Below, piece after piece: positions 1 to 5,074 of a stretch of DNA of 5,074 bases. The DNA comes from Bacteroidales bacterium (GTDB taxonomy: Bacteria; Bacteroidota; Bacteroidia; Bacteroidales; F082). The notes under the pieces were generated by a model. It saw only the letters and a list, made by a program, of their open reading frames with translations, did no database searches and had not been told where the DNA came from. The DNA is taken from contig JADYZK010000011.1 in assembly GCA_020853175.1 (NCBI GenBank), positions 1 through 5,074 of the forward strand, in the 5' to 3' direction. The translations under genes were made by a program, and so were the position numbers. Numbering within the stretch: position 1 is the stretch's first letter; every line of letters starts with the position of its first letter.

Positions 1-691
1 CGTAGCGGGTGAGGATGCTGATAAAAGTTTTGATGGCTACTAACGCCACAACAAATGCAACCGCGTTGCCAACGAGCAAGATGCTGATATGATGGCTTTC
101 GATGGTTTGGTAGTTTTGGAGTAATTTATACCCTGCGGCGGCAAACATGGTGGGCACGGCCAAAAAGAATGAGAACTCAGCAGCTGTTTTTCTGTTGAGT
201 TTTTGCGTCATTCCGCCGATAATGGAGGCTGCTGAACGCGAAACACCAGGAATCATTGCGATACATTGGTACAATCCAATTTTAAAAGCCGAGGGATAGC
301 TAATTTTCTGGTCGGCAGAAGGGTTTTTGAACCATTTGTCAACAAAGACCAGCACAATGCCACCCAGCACGAGCATAATAGCTACAACCACAACGTTTTC
401 CAAAAGACTATCAATAAAATCGCTGGCAAGCAGACCAATAATGGCTGCGGGTATGAAGGCTACAAAAAGTTTGTAATAAAAGTCAAGACTTTGGAAAAAT
501 CGTTTCCGATACAGGATCACCACCGCCAAAATAGCTCCAAACTGTATGTTAACAGTAAATGCTTTCACAAATTCGGTGATTTCCATCCCCAACAATTCTT
601 GGGTGATGATCATGTGTCCGGTGGAAGAAACCGGAAGAAACTCCGTTAACCCTTCAACAATGGCAATGATAACGGCTTCTAAAATAGTCAT
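1..691 (-). CDS. uppP: Undecaprenyl-diphosphatase UppP (BacA family), 3' end cut by window edge
   Basis: UppP is an integral inner-membrane enzyme that removes a phosphate from undecaprenyl diphosphate, regenerating the lipid carrier for peptidoglycan and other surface polymers; overexpression in other bacteria gives bacitracin resistance. The 230 residues in view contain both family signatures. The first is [14 protein letters not shown] at residues 13-26, with the two acidic residues E13 and E17, S23 and H26. The second is PGVSRSA at 148-154, with R152 matching the essential arginine (R174 in E. coli). The rest is a series of hydrophobic helices. E. coli UppP has 273 residues, so roughly 35-45 C-terminal residues lie beyond base 1. 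The ATG at 691-689 fits because E13 then sits 12 residues in, as usual. It begins one base after the DUF3098 stop codon and has no clear Shine-Dalgarno site, so the two genes are probably translationally coupled. Confidence 0.97.
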   Translation of the reverse strand, partial: MTILEAVIIAIVEGLTEFLPVSSTGHMIITQELLGMEITEFVKAFTVNIQFGAILAVVILYRKRFFQSLDFYYKLFVAFIPAAIIGLLASDFIDSLLENVVVVAIMLVLGGIVLVFVDKWFKNPSADQKISYPSAFKIGLYQCIAMIPGVSRSAASIIGGMTQKLNRKTAAEFSFFLAVPTMFAAAGYKLLQNYQTIESHHISILLVGNAVAFVVALVAIKTFISILTRY

Positions 692-692
692 G

Positions 693-959
693 CTAGTTTT
701 TAGGCTTTTTCATGATCGCGTAGATCTCAATCACATAGCCCGTCAAAACCAATAGTGGGGCAAGGGTCCAGCGTTGAAAGCTAAAAATTCTTTCGCTAAA
801 AACATCGGGATTGTCCGATCCGCCGCCAGCCATAAGCAGAAAGCCTACAACAATAAAAGCCAATCCAATGAGTACCCATTTGTAATTTTCGCGGTCGAAA
901 GCAAACAAACGCTCATCAGTGGGTTCGGTTAGGGGTGTTTTTGTGTTTTTCGTAGCCAT
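693..959 (-). CDS. DUF3098 two-helix membrane protein
   Basis: This 88-residue protein has a short polar, threonine- and lysine-rich N-terminus, then two predicted transmembrane helices at about residues 28-45 and 65-82. The loop between them carries GGGSD (45-49) and a [10 protein letters not shown] segment (59-68), and the protein ends in a basic tail (KKPKN). This pattern matches DUF3098, a Bacteroidota family of unknown function. In many genomes of the phylum, as I recall, the gene sits between ftsX and uppP. Here it is one base upstream of uppP, which suggests an envelope or division-linked role, but that is inference from position only. An upstream in-frame TTG at 1034 would add 25 residues. 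I reject it because the ATG at 959 restores the usual family length and a promoter-like TATTTTTG (982-975) lies inside the extension. Confidence 0.9.
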   Translation of the reverse strand: MATKNTKTPLTEPTDERLFAFDRENYKWVLIGLAFIVVGFLLMAGGGSDNPDVFSERIFSFQRWTLAPLLVLTGYVIEIYAIMKKPKN

Positions 960-974
960 TTCAGTGATTTTGTG

Positions 975-982
975 CAAAAATA
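975..982 (-). promoter_or_regulatory. Candidate -7 promoter element for DUF3098-uppP
   Basis: Read on the minus strand this is TATTTTTG, an exact match to the Bacteroidota -7 consensus TAnnTTTG. It lies 15 bases upstream of the DUF3098 ATG, which implies a leader of only about 10 bases. Upstream is a run of eight A residues (990-983 region). No TTG-type -33 element is found at the usual 19-21 base spacing, so the promoter rests on the -7 match alone. Confidence 0.45.
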
Positions 983-1061
983 GATGTTTTTTTTGTTGAC
1001 ATGTCGCTTTAAGATTTTTTAAACCGCTGAGCAAGCTGTCACCTTGGTGATTTTGAAGTGT

Positions 1062-2585
1062 TTATTTTAAAATATCTTCTGCTTTGATGCTTATTTTTCT
1101 TTTATCGGTGAAGTCGAACAAGGTGAGGCGGCGGATGTCGAAGTAGCTGCTCCAATAGGTTTTAAGCGCGCTGTAATAGCCCATTCGGGCATTGTCGTTG
1201 TCAATTTGGGCATTGTTCAGTTCCAAGATGTCGTTCACTTTTCCGATCATATAACGTTTTTGAGTGACGTCGAAACGTTTTTGGGCTACTGTATCGGCTT
1301 TGGCGGCAATGGCGAGTTGGTTTTTTTGCATGTTGAACTGCATCACTTTGAGGAAGATGTTTTGTTCAAAATCGAGCCGTTCTTGTTCCACTGAAGTGCG
1401 CACCAATTCTAAGTTTGATTCAGCCATTTTAATGCGCCCCTTTGCCTGCCCCCAATCTAAAATAGGAATGGTAATGCCCACCGAAACACGCTCTTCGTCC
1501 AAAGGCTTGTTAAAGGCTTGGTTAAAATCAATCGCTGTTTGGGTTAAGCCATAGCTGGCATTGATTTCGGCATCAAATCGGCCTTGCATCTTGGCCATGT
1601 TCAGGTTGCTTTCGGCTTCAAGCACTTGACGGTCGAAGTTCAATCCCATTGAGGTATTGCTGCGGGCCTCGCCCAGGGCCTCCTCCACGTCAACAGTATA
1701 AAAATTGCTTTGTGCAGGTGGAATCAACTCAATGTTTTCAACGGTTTTAAGGCGCAAATACGATTTAAAAGTAAATAACATATTGCGGTAATTGAGGTCG
1801 GCAGTTTCAACGGAAGCACGCGAACGCAACAGATTGAGCTCAAGCTGCAACAATTCGTTTTCGGCTATTTTTCCTAGCACAAAACGGCCTCTGGCAATGT
1901 TGTACAAGGTGTCGTAATTGGCCATGTTTTTTAATGCAATATCTTTTTCAACTTGGGCCATAAGCAGGTTAAAAAAGTGATTAATGGCCGTGGAGGCTAC
2001 CGTTTCGTTGGTTTCTAAATATTGTCGTTTGGCCTCCTCATAGCGCATAGGCTCAATGCGTTTGTCCCATTTATAGGCATTAAAGCCAAAAAGAGGTTGT
2101 CTGAAACCAATGGTGATGGGATTGGAAAGAAACTGCCTGGTAGAGGTGTCGGTGTAGAAGTTATCGAGCCGTTGGAGGCCGCTTTGTAAAAACACTTCGC
2201 CTCCGGTGAAGCCCACTTTTTGGGTCAACGACACATTGGCAGCATAGCGTGCAACGGTGCGCTCACGGTATATTTCGGTTCCGTCGGACTGTGTAATGGC
2301 ATCAATGGTACGGTTAAAATTGGGAATGGTAGCATCGAGGCTGATGTTGGGGAGGTAACCTGCCTTAAAGCTGCGGTATTCCCAATAACTGCGTTTGAAA
2401 CGGTGACTGGCAATCATGGCATCGGGCGAATGATCCTGAGCCATTTTGATGGTTTCGCTGAGCGATAAATAGAGCGGGTTTTGGAGTTGTGTAGCCCCCT
2501 TTTGTGGAAATCCAATGGTGAAAAAAATGAAGAGTATCGCGGAGAGAATAATTGACTTTACCAATGGATTCAAAAAATTTTTCAT
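1062..2585 (-). CDS. TolC-family outer-membrane efflux protein
   Basis: This is a 507-residue outer-membrane factor. Such proteins form trimeric channels that cross the outer membrane and periplasm and export substrates delivered by inner-membrane pumps through adaptor proteins. The N-terminus has lysines followed by a hydrophobic core (residues 11-25, IILSAILFIFFTIGF), a signal peptide. The mature part shows the duplicated OEP layout. Long charged helices at about 175-275 and 385-470 alternate with beta-strand segments: GFRQPLFGF around 160-168 in the first half, and the classic IPILDWGQAKGRI at 373-385 in the second. Both start the second strand-helix block of their repeat. Length fits the family (about 420-520). 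I place the start at the ATG at 2585; an in-frame TTG at 2612 adds nine polar residues before the signal peptide and overlaps the promoter element. A purine-rich stretch (GAAAGAAAAAG) lies just upstream. No adaptor, RND or ABC pump gene adjoins it, so substrate is unknown. Confidence 0.93.
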   Translation of the reverse strand: MKNFLNPLVKSIILSAILFIFFTIGFPQKGATQLQNPLYLSLSETIKMAQDHSPDAMIASHRFKRSYWEYRSFKAGYLPNISLDATIPNFNRTIDAITQSDGTEIYRERTVARYAANVSLTQKVGFTGGEVFLQSGLQRLDNFYTDTSTRQFLSNPITIGFRQPLFGFNAYKWDKRIEPMRYEEAKRQYLETNETVASTAINHFFNLLMAQVEKDIALKNMANYDTLYNIARGRFVLGKIAENELLQLELNLLRSRASVETADLNYRNMLFTFKSYLRLKTVENIELIPPAQSNFYTVDVEEALGEARSNTSMGLNFDRQVLEAESNLNMAKMQGRFDAEINASYGLTQTAIDFNQAFNKPLDEERVSVGITIPILDWGQAKGRIKMAESNLELVRTSVEQERLDFEQNIFLKVMQFNMQKNQLAIAAKADTVAQKRFDVTQKRYMIGKVNDILELNNAQIDNDNARMGYYSALKTYWSSYFDIRRLTLFDFTDKRKISIKAEDILK

Positions 2586-2609
2586 GTCTTTTTCTTTCGG
2601 AATAATTTT

Positions 2610-2617
2610 CAAAAATA
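2610..2617 (-). promoter_or_regulatory. Candidate -7 promoter element for the TolC-family gene
   Basis: The minus strand reads TATTTTTG, matching TAnnTTTG, 24 bases upstream of the ATG at 2585, giving a predicted leader of about 15-20 bases. The same octamer stands before the DUF3098 gene. A TTG about 30 bases further upstream (2650-2648 region) is too distant for a normal -33 element. A small palindrome, CAACTGTTG at 2618-2626, abuts the element on its upstream side and could be an operator half or chance. Confidence 0.45.
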
Positions 2618-2740
2618 CAACTGTTGACGTTGGCTTTTATTGTTTGACAAGACTAAAATGCGCCTTACCACAGCAAAATCCGCTTTGTTAGTAAAAAGAT
2701 TTATTATTTGCTCAAAAGCTATGTAACCTCTTCAAAAGTC

Positions 2741-2980
2741 TTACTCATCCTGGTTGTTGGCGATAAAGGCTTCCACGATAGGTTGGGCTGCTTTTTCGTT
2801 TTCAGACAACACAAACAAATCAACTACATCGGGCGTTCCACCAAAACCGGCTAAGGCACCGGCATAAAAATCATCTCTAATCATGGAGCCGATGCCTGCG
2901 CTTTCGAGCTCATCCTGAAGGATATTAACCAGTACATCGCGTCCGGTGTAAATTTTGATAAGGTCGTTTTCTTGTGTCAT
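2741..2980 (-). CDS. Small DUF2007 domain protein
   Basis: This 79-residue, acidic, probably cytosolic protein matches DUF2007, a family labelled a putative signal-transducing domain without firm experimental support. It opens with a strand (LIKIYTG, residues 7-13) and a helix (VLVNILQDELESAGI, 16-30). A second strand and a glycine-rich loop (YAGALAGFGG, 39-48) follow, then a strand (VVDLFVLSE, 52-60) and a final helix (KAAQPIVEAFI, 63-73). This is the compact alpha-beta fold, in which a duplicated-sequence helix discriminates 'which copy of the ligand' is only guessed at. Length is normal for a single-domain member. The ATG at 2980 is the only good start; no Shine-Dalgarno site precedes it. 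It sits alone, 223 bases after the ureohydrolase-like gene and 155 bases before the TolC-family gene, with a promoter candidate of its own. Its function cannot be inferred from these neighbours. Confidence 0.82.
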   Translation of the reverse strand: MTQENDLIKIYTGRDVLVNILQDELESAGIGSMIRDDFYAGALAGFGGTPDVVDLFVLSENEKAAQPIVEAFIANNQDE

Positions 2981-3035
2981 GGCACTGTGAGGGTTTTGAG
3001 GGTTTCAACGGAGATGTTTGCTTTTCTCTTCAAGA

Positions 3036-3043
3036 CAAAGGTA
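3036..3043 (-). promoter_or_regulatory. Candidate -7 promoter element for the DUF2007 gene
   Basis: The minus strand reads TACCTTTG, an exact TAnnTTTG match. A TTTTG at 3071-3067 could be the -33 element, but the gap of 23 bases is a little longer than the usual 19-21. It predicts a start near 3030 and a leader of about 50 bases before the ATG at 2980. Confidence 0.5.
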
Positions 3044-3072
3044 AGAAGCTTAGCGTTATTGAACTTCAAAAT

Positions 3073-3115
3073 GGTGAAAAAATAAACTGACTAAGGTTCA
3101 CCAACAAAGTTGGCA
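3073..3115 (-). terminator. Weak, overlapping hairpin candidates after the ureohydrolase-like gene
   Basis: Two stems share the same bases. One pairs 3115-3109 with 3105-3099 around a TTT loop (CCAAC with GTTGG plus two G-T pairs outside). The other pairs 3102-3097 (GGTGAA on the minus strand) with 3078-3073 (TTCACC) around an 18-base loop. A run of six T residues (3082-3077) follows the first stem, but only after about 16 bases. It could be an inefficient terminator; the geometry is not canonical. Confidence 0.2.
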
Positions 3116-3203
3116 TATTTCGCAAAAACAATTGGATGTGAGACCTTTATGCTCGAGAAATGCTTTAAAACGATGTCATCCTCACCTTATTAATTGAAGG
3201 CTA

Positions 3204-4385
3204 TCACATCAATTTTTGGTAAAATTGCCACCAGCGATCGGGGATTTCGTCTTGAAGTGCCAACTCATAATCCTCTTTGGTGCAGGGAACATATTGGTGT
3301 TTTTCATATTTTTCTCTGCCAGGGCCTCCACCCATGCTGAGGTCAATCCACCAACGATCGGTAAGTTTGCTGCGTAAGAAAATCACATCTTCGCTATGTC
3401 CTTCAATACGAACAGTATAACGGGCAAAATCGGTGTTGCTTTTTTCAGGCACATCGCCCATTCTGTTGGCAATACCATCAAGAAAATACCACAGCATTTG
3501 GGCAATCAGTTCGGCGGTAATGCCTTGACGGTCGAGCACAGGGTTGAACTCAAAAAAACCAACTGCCGAAAGTTTATCGCTAAGACCGGCATAACGCATT
3601 AAACGGCAGGCCTCTTCGCCGGTGAAGCCGTTGGCTCCGGCATTGGCATTACCTGGAGCATCAGCAGCCCGAACGGCAGAAATATCGAAGGTCAAAAGGT
3701 CGGCATTGCGCATAGCCGGCTCTGATTGTTCCATAAGCGCCCTCACAGTACCAAGGCGATACACATCGAAATAAAGATTTTTCATCAAGTCAACAGCCAT
3801 TATATCCACATAGTAGGTTTGATAGCCGAGGTTGGTATAGTTAAAAAGATAGTTGGGTTTGTGGAGTATGATTTTGCTCAAGTAGGATTGCGCACTGAAT
3901 TCTTCCTCTTCCTGTCCAAGGTCAAAAATGGCATCAACGGCCACAATATTGACCAGCTGACGGAGGTTTTCGTAGGCCTGATACATGGCGTAAGTAAGGT
4001 CTTGACTTCCACCGATGACCACCGGAATAATGTTTTGCTGCAGCAAGGCCGCCATCACTTGGTTGAGGGCGAAATACGTATCGTCCACACTGTGTCCTGC
4101 TCTGATGTTGCCCAAATCGGCTACTTGAAGGGCAGGCCAATGATGAAATAAGTTGTAAAAGGCCGATCGCACATGGTTGGGTGCCAAGCTACAGCCTTCG
4201 TTATCCACGGCGCATCGCTCTTCGCTCACACCCAAAATGGCCACTTTTACCTTTTCAAGATCGGGAAAGTAGGCCTTGTTGGAATACACCTGCATTTTTT
4301 CGCCCATACGCTGCTGACCCGGCCGCACCCTCGCCGCCTGAATGAGATTGAGGTCAAGCGGATCGAGAAACATTTTAATTTCCAT
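3204..4385 (-). CDS. Ureohydrolase-fold protein (arginase/formimidoylglutamase-like) with degenerate metal site
   Basis: This 393-residue protein belongs to the arginase superfamily, whose active members hydrolyse guanidino or formimino groups at a two-manganese site. Its landmarks are IGGSQD (124-129) at the usual GGDHS motif, VDAIFD (150-155) at the DAHxD motif, FDISAVRAADAPG (233-245) at the SxDxDxxDP motif, and EFNP (279-282) near the end of the core. Only D151, D155 and D234 keep metal-ligand identity; Q128, I153 and S236 stand where His, His and Asp belong. Catalysis by the normal mechanism is therefore unlikely. After about residue 310 comes an extension absent from canonical enzymes, containing RWW twice (344-346 and 384-386) and a KYEKHQYVPC segment (359-368). 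Automatic annotation would probably say formimidoylglutamase; I would not assign hutG. The ATG at 4385 has AGGA four bases upstream (4393-4390); an in-frame ATG at 4373 is the alternative. It lies 57 bases after topA with no promoter between, so co-transcription is likely. Confidence 0.88.
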   Translation of the reverse strand: MEIKMFLDPLDLNLIQAARVRPGQQRMGEKMQVYSNKAYFPDLEKVKVAILGVSEERCAVDNEGCSLAPNHVRSAFYNLFHHWPALQVADLGNIRAGHSVDDTYFALNQVMAALLQQNIIPVVIGGSQDLTYAMYQAYENLRQLVNIVAVDAIFDLGQEEEEFSAQSYLSKIILHKPNYLFNYTNLGYQTYYVDIMAVDLMKNLYFDVYRLGTVRALMEQSEPAMRNADLLTFDISAVRAADAPGNANAGANGFTGEEACRLMRYAGLSDKLSAVGFFEFNPVLDRQGITAELIAQMLWYFLDGIANRMGDVPEKSNTDFARYTVRIEGHSEDVIFLRSKLTDRWWIDLSMGGGPGREKYEKHQYVPCTKEDYELALQDEIPDRWWQFYQKLM

Positions 4386-4389
4386 ACTG

Positions 4390-4393
4390 TCCT
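4390..4393 (-). promoter_or_regulatory. Shine-Dalgarno-like AGGA for the ureohydrolase-like gene
   Basis: AGGA on the minus strand lies four bases before the ATG at 4385. It is the only convincing Shine-Dalgarno-like site in the window, where other starts have none, and it favours this start over the in-frame ATG at 4373. Confidence 0.4.
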
Positions 4394-4442
4394 GTTTTTT
4401 GTTTCGAGAGAGGGAAAAAGTGGTGAATCGCTCTAAAGGTTG

Positions 4443-5074
4443 TTAGCTTTTTCTTTTTACAAAGCGTTTTTTGGGCGTGTTATCCGGGTTTTCGACGATC
4501 TTTAAACAGTCTTCGAGCGTGAGGGTGGCGGCATCGGTATCCTTTGGGATTTTAAAGTTTTTCTTTTTGTAGGTGATATAGGGGCCATAACGGCCATTCA
4601 ACACTTTCAAATCAGGTTCTTTTTCAAACTCTTGGATCAAACTTTGGGCTACTTTCTCGCGTTTTGAAGTAATCAGTTCGATGGCACGCTCCAGGCTGAT
4701 GTCGGCGGGGTCATCGGTTTTTTGAAGACTGTAAAAAGCACTGTTATGTTTCACATACGGGCCAAAGCGGCCAATGGCAACAGTTACCTCTTTTTCTTCA
4801 TAAGTGCCTACCAGTCGGGGATAGTCGAACAGTTTGAGTGCTTCTTCAAGGGTAATGTCCTCCATTCCCTGGTCTTTGCGCAGGCCGGCAAAGCGGGGTT
4901 TATCTTCCGATTCGGTATCGCCGATTTGTATCATCGGGCCAAAACGGCCCACCTTCACAAAGACATTTTTACCACTTTCAGGATCAATTCCCAATTTTCG
5001 TTCGCCCGAAAACTTTCCGGCATTTTCGGTGGTGTCTTTTATTTGTTGATGAAAAGAAGTGTAAAAATCTTTGA
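4443..5074 (-). CDS. topA: DNA topoisomerase I, C-terminal part (5' end outside window)
   Basis: Type IA topoisomerase I relaxes negatively supercoiled DNA in the cytosol through a tyrosine-linked single-strand break. Only the last 209 residues are visible; the Toprim and catalytic domains lie upstream, beyond base 5074. The visible part starts within a KDFYTSFHQQ segment typical of the end of the catalytic core, continues with GERKLGIDPESGKNVFVKVGRFGP, and then contains three C-terminal repeats, each with a GR(F/Y)GP core and a later (T/S)LE helix. The end is a basic tail (PKKRFVKRKS). No CxxC pairs are present, so the zinc-ribbon domains of E. coli TopA are absent; the repeat type matches the topoisomerase C-terminal repeat family common in Bacteroidota. 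The reading frame is open to the window edge, so an in-frame TTG at 4994 is not a start. The ureohydrolase-like gene follows 57 bases later. Confidence 0.96.
   Translation of the reverse strand, partial: KDFYTSFHQQIKDTTENAGKFSGERKLGIDPESGKNVFVKVGRFGPMIQIGDTESEDKPRFAGLRKDQGMEDITLEEALKLFDYPRLVGTYEEKEVTVAIGRFGPYVKHNSAFYSLQKTDDPADISLERAIELITSKREKVAQSLIQEFEKEPDLKVLNGRYGPYITYKKKNFKIPKDTDAATLTLEDCLKIVENPDNTPKKRFVKRKS
4494..4964 (-). repeat. topA: Three protein repeats in the TopA C-terminal domain
   Basis: The GR(F/Y)GP cores begin at bases 4949, 4772 and 4595, exactly 177 bases (59 residues) apart. Each unit continues into a helix with the pattern (T/S)LExxxx(L/I): ITLEEALKLF, ISLERAIELI and LTLEDCLKIV. 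The first unit has about seven extra residues between core and helix and correspondingly fewer afterwards. These repeats are thought to bind DNA in related enzymes; DNA identity between them is low, so the repetition is at protein level. Confidence 0.8.

Larger units (their letters stand above)
2981..3203. other. Intergenic gap between the ureohydrolase-like and DUF2007 genes
   Basis: I see no coding potential in these 223 bases. Reading on the minus strand, the upstream half follows the ureohydrolase-like stop codon and holds only short imperfect repeats. Two overlapping hairpin candidates lie near the middle (3073-3115), and a promoter-like TACCTTTG follows at 3043-3036, leaving a leader of roughly 50 bases before the DUF2007 gene. 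No canonical terminator (strong GC stem followed directly by a T-run) is present, so the end of the upstream transcript is uncertain. Confidence 0.6.

Noticed and set aside
266..649. Plus-strand open frame of 127 codons
   Set aside because: It lies wholly inside uppP on the opposite strand; its product is Asn/His/Lys-rich with no recognisable domain, while the minus strand gives clear UppP motifs.
960..1034. N-terminal extension of the DUF3098 protein from a TTG codon
   Set aside because: It adds 25 residues not expected in the family and covers the promoter-like element at 975-982; the ATG at 959 fits better.
2225..2413. Second minus-strand frame inside the TolC-family gene
   Set aside because: It is an alternative frame of the signal-proximal coding region with a low-complexity product; the overlapping frame is continuous and recognisable.
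2586..2612. N-terminal extension of the TolC-family protein from a TTG codon
   Set aside because: It would put nine polar residues before a well-formed signal peptide and overlap the -7 element; the ATG at 2585 has a purine-rich stretch upstream.
2586..2740. A small RNA or riboswitch in the DUF2007-TolC gap
   Set aside because: The gap is AT-rich and shows no strong stem, terminator or recognisable aptamer pattern beyond the promoter element and the short palindrome.
3726..4151. Plus-strand open frame of 141 codons
   Set aside because: It is antisense to the ureohydrolase-like gene, has no family resemblance, and has no promoter or ribosome-binding site in front.
3204..4385. Calling this gene hutG, an active formimidoylglutamase of histidine breakdown
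   Set aside because: Three metal-ligand positions are replaced and no other histidine-utilisation gene (hutH, hutU, hutI) is nearby.
4834..5049. Plus-strand open frame opposite topA
   Set aside because: It is antisense to clear TopA repeat sequence and serine/proline-rich without a domain.

Overview
This window looks like ordinary chromosomal DNA from a member of the Bacteroidota. Three things point there. The protein families are typical of the phylum: a DUF3098 protein directly before UppP, and a ureohydrolase-like gene directly after a zinc-finger-less topA. Gene starts mostly lack Shine-Dalgarno sites. Three gaps carry the phylum's -7 promoter element (TAnnTTTG). Base composition by eye is in the low to mid 40s % GC. 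I cannot name a genus. I see no mobile element, CRISPR array, tRNA or rRNA.

All six genes lie on the minus strand, so transcription runs from high to low coordinates. From 5074 downward: the 3' end of topA (DNA topoisomerase I, three C-terminal repeats visible); after 57 bases, a 393-residue ureohydrolase-fold protein that has lost half of its manganese ligands; a 223-base gap with a promoter candidate; a 79-residue DUF2007 protein; a 154-base gap with a promoter candidate; a 507-residue TolC-family outer-membrane efflux protein with a signal peptide; a 101-base gap with a promoter candidate; an 88-residue two-helix membrane protein (DUF3098); and, one base later, uppP (undecaprenyl-diphosphatase), cut by the left window edge after 230 residues.

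There are probably four transcription units: topA with the ureohydrolase-like gene, the DUF2007 gene, the TolC-family gene, and DUF3098-uppP. The last unit belongs to envelope biogenesis, because UppP recycles the lipid carrier for peptidoglycan and other surface polymers. The TolC-family gene has no adaptor or pump gene beside it in view.

No clearly new multi-gene system is visible. The most interesting item is the ureohydrolase-like protein. It keeps the fold's landmarks but has Q, I and S where three of the six canonical metal ligands belong, and it carries a C-terminal extension of about 85 residues. It is probably not a working arginase or formimidoylglutamase despite the likely automatic annotation.
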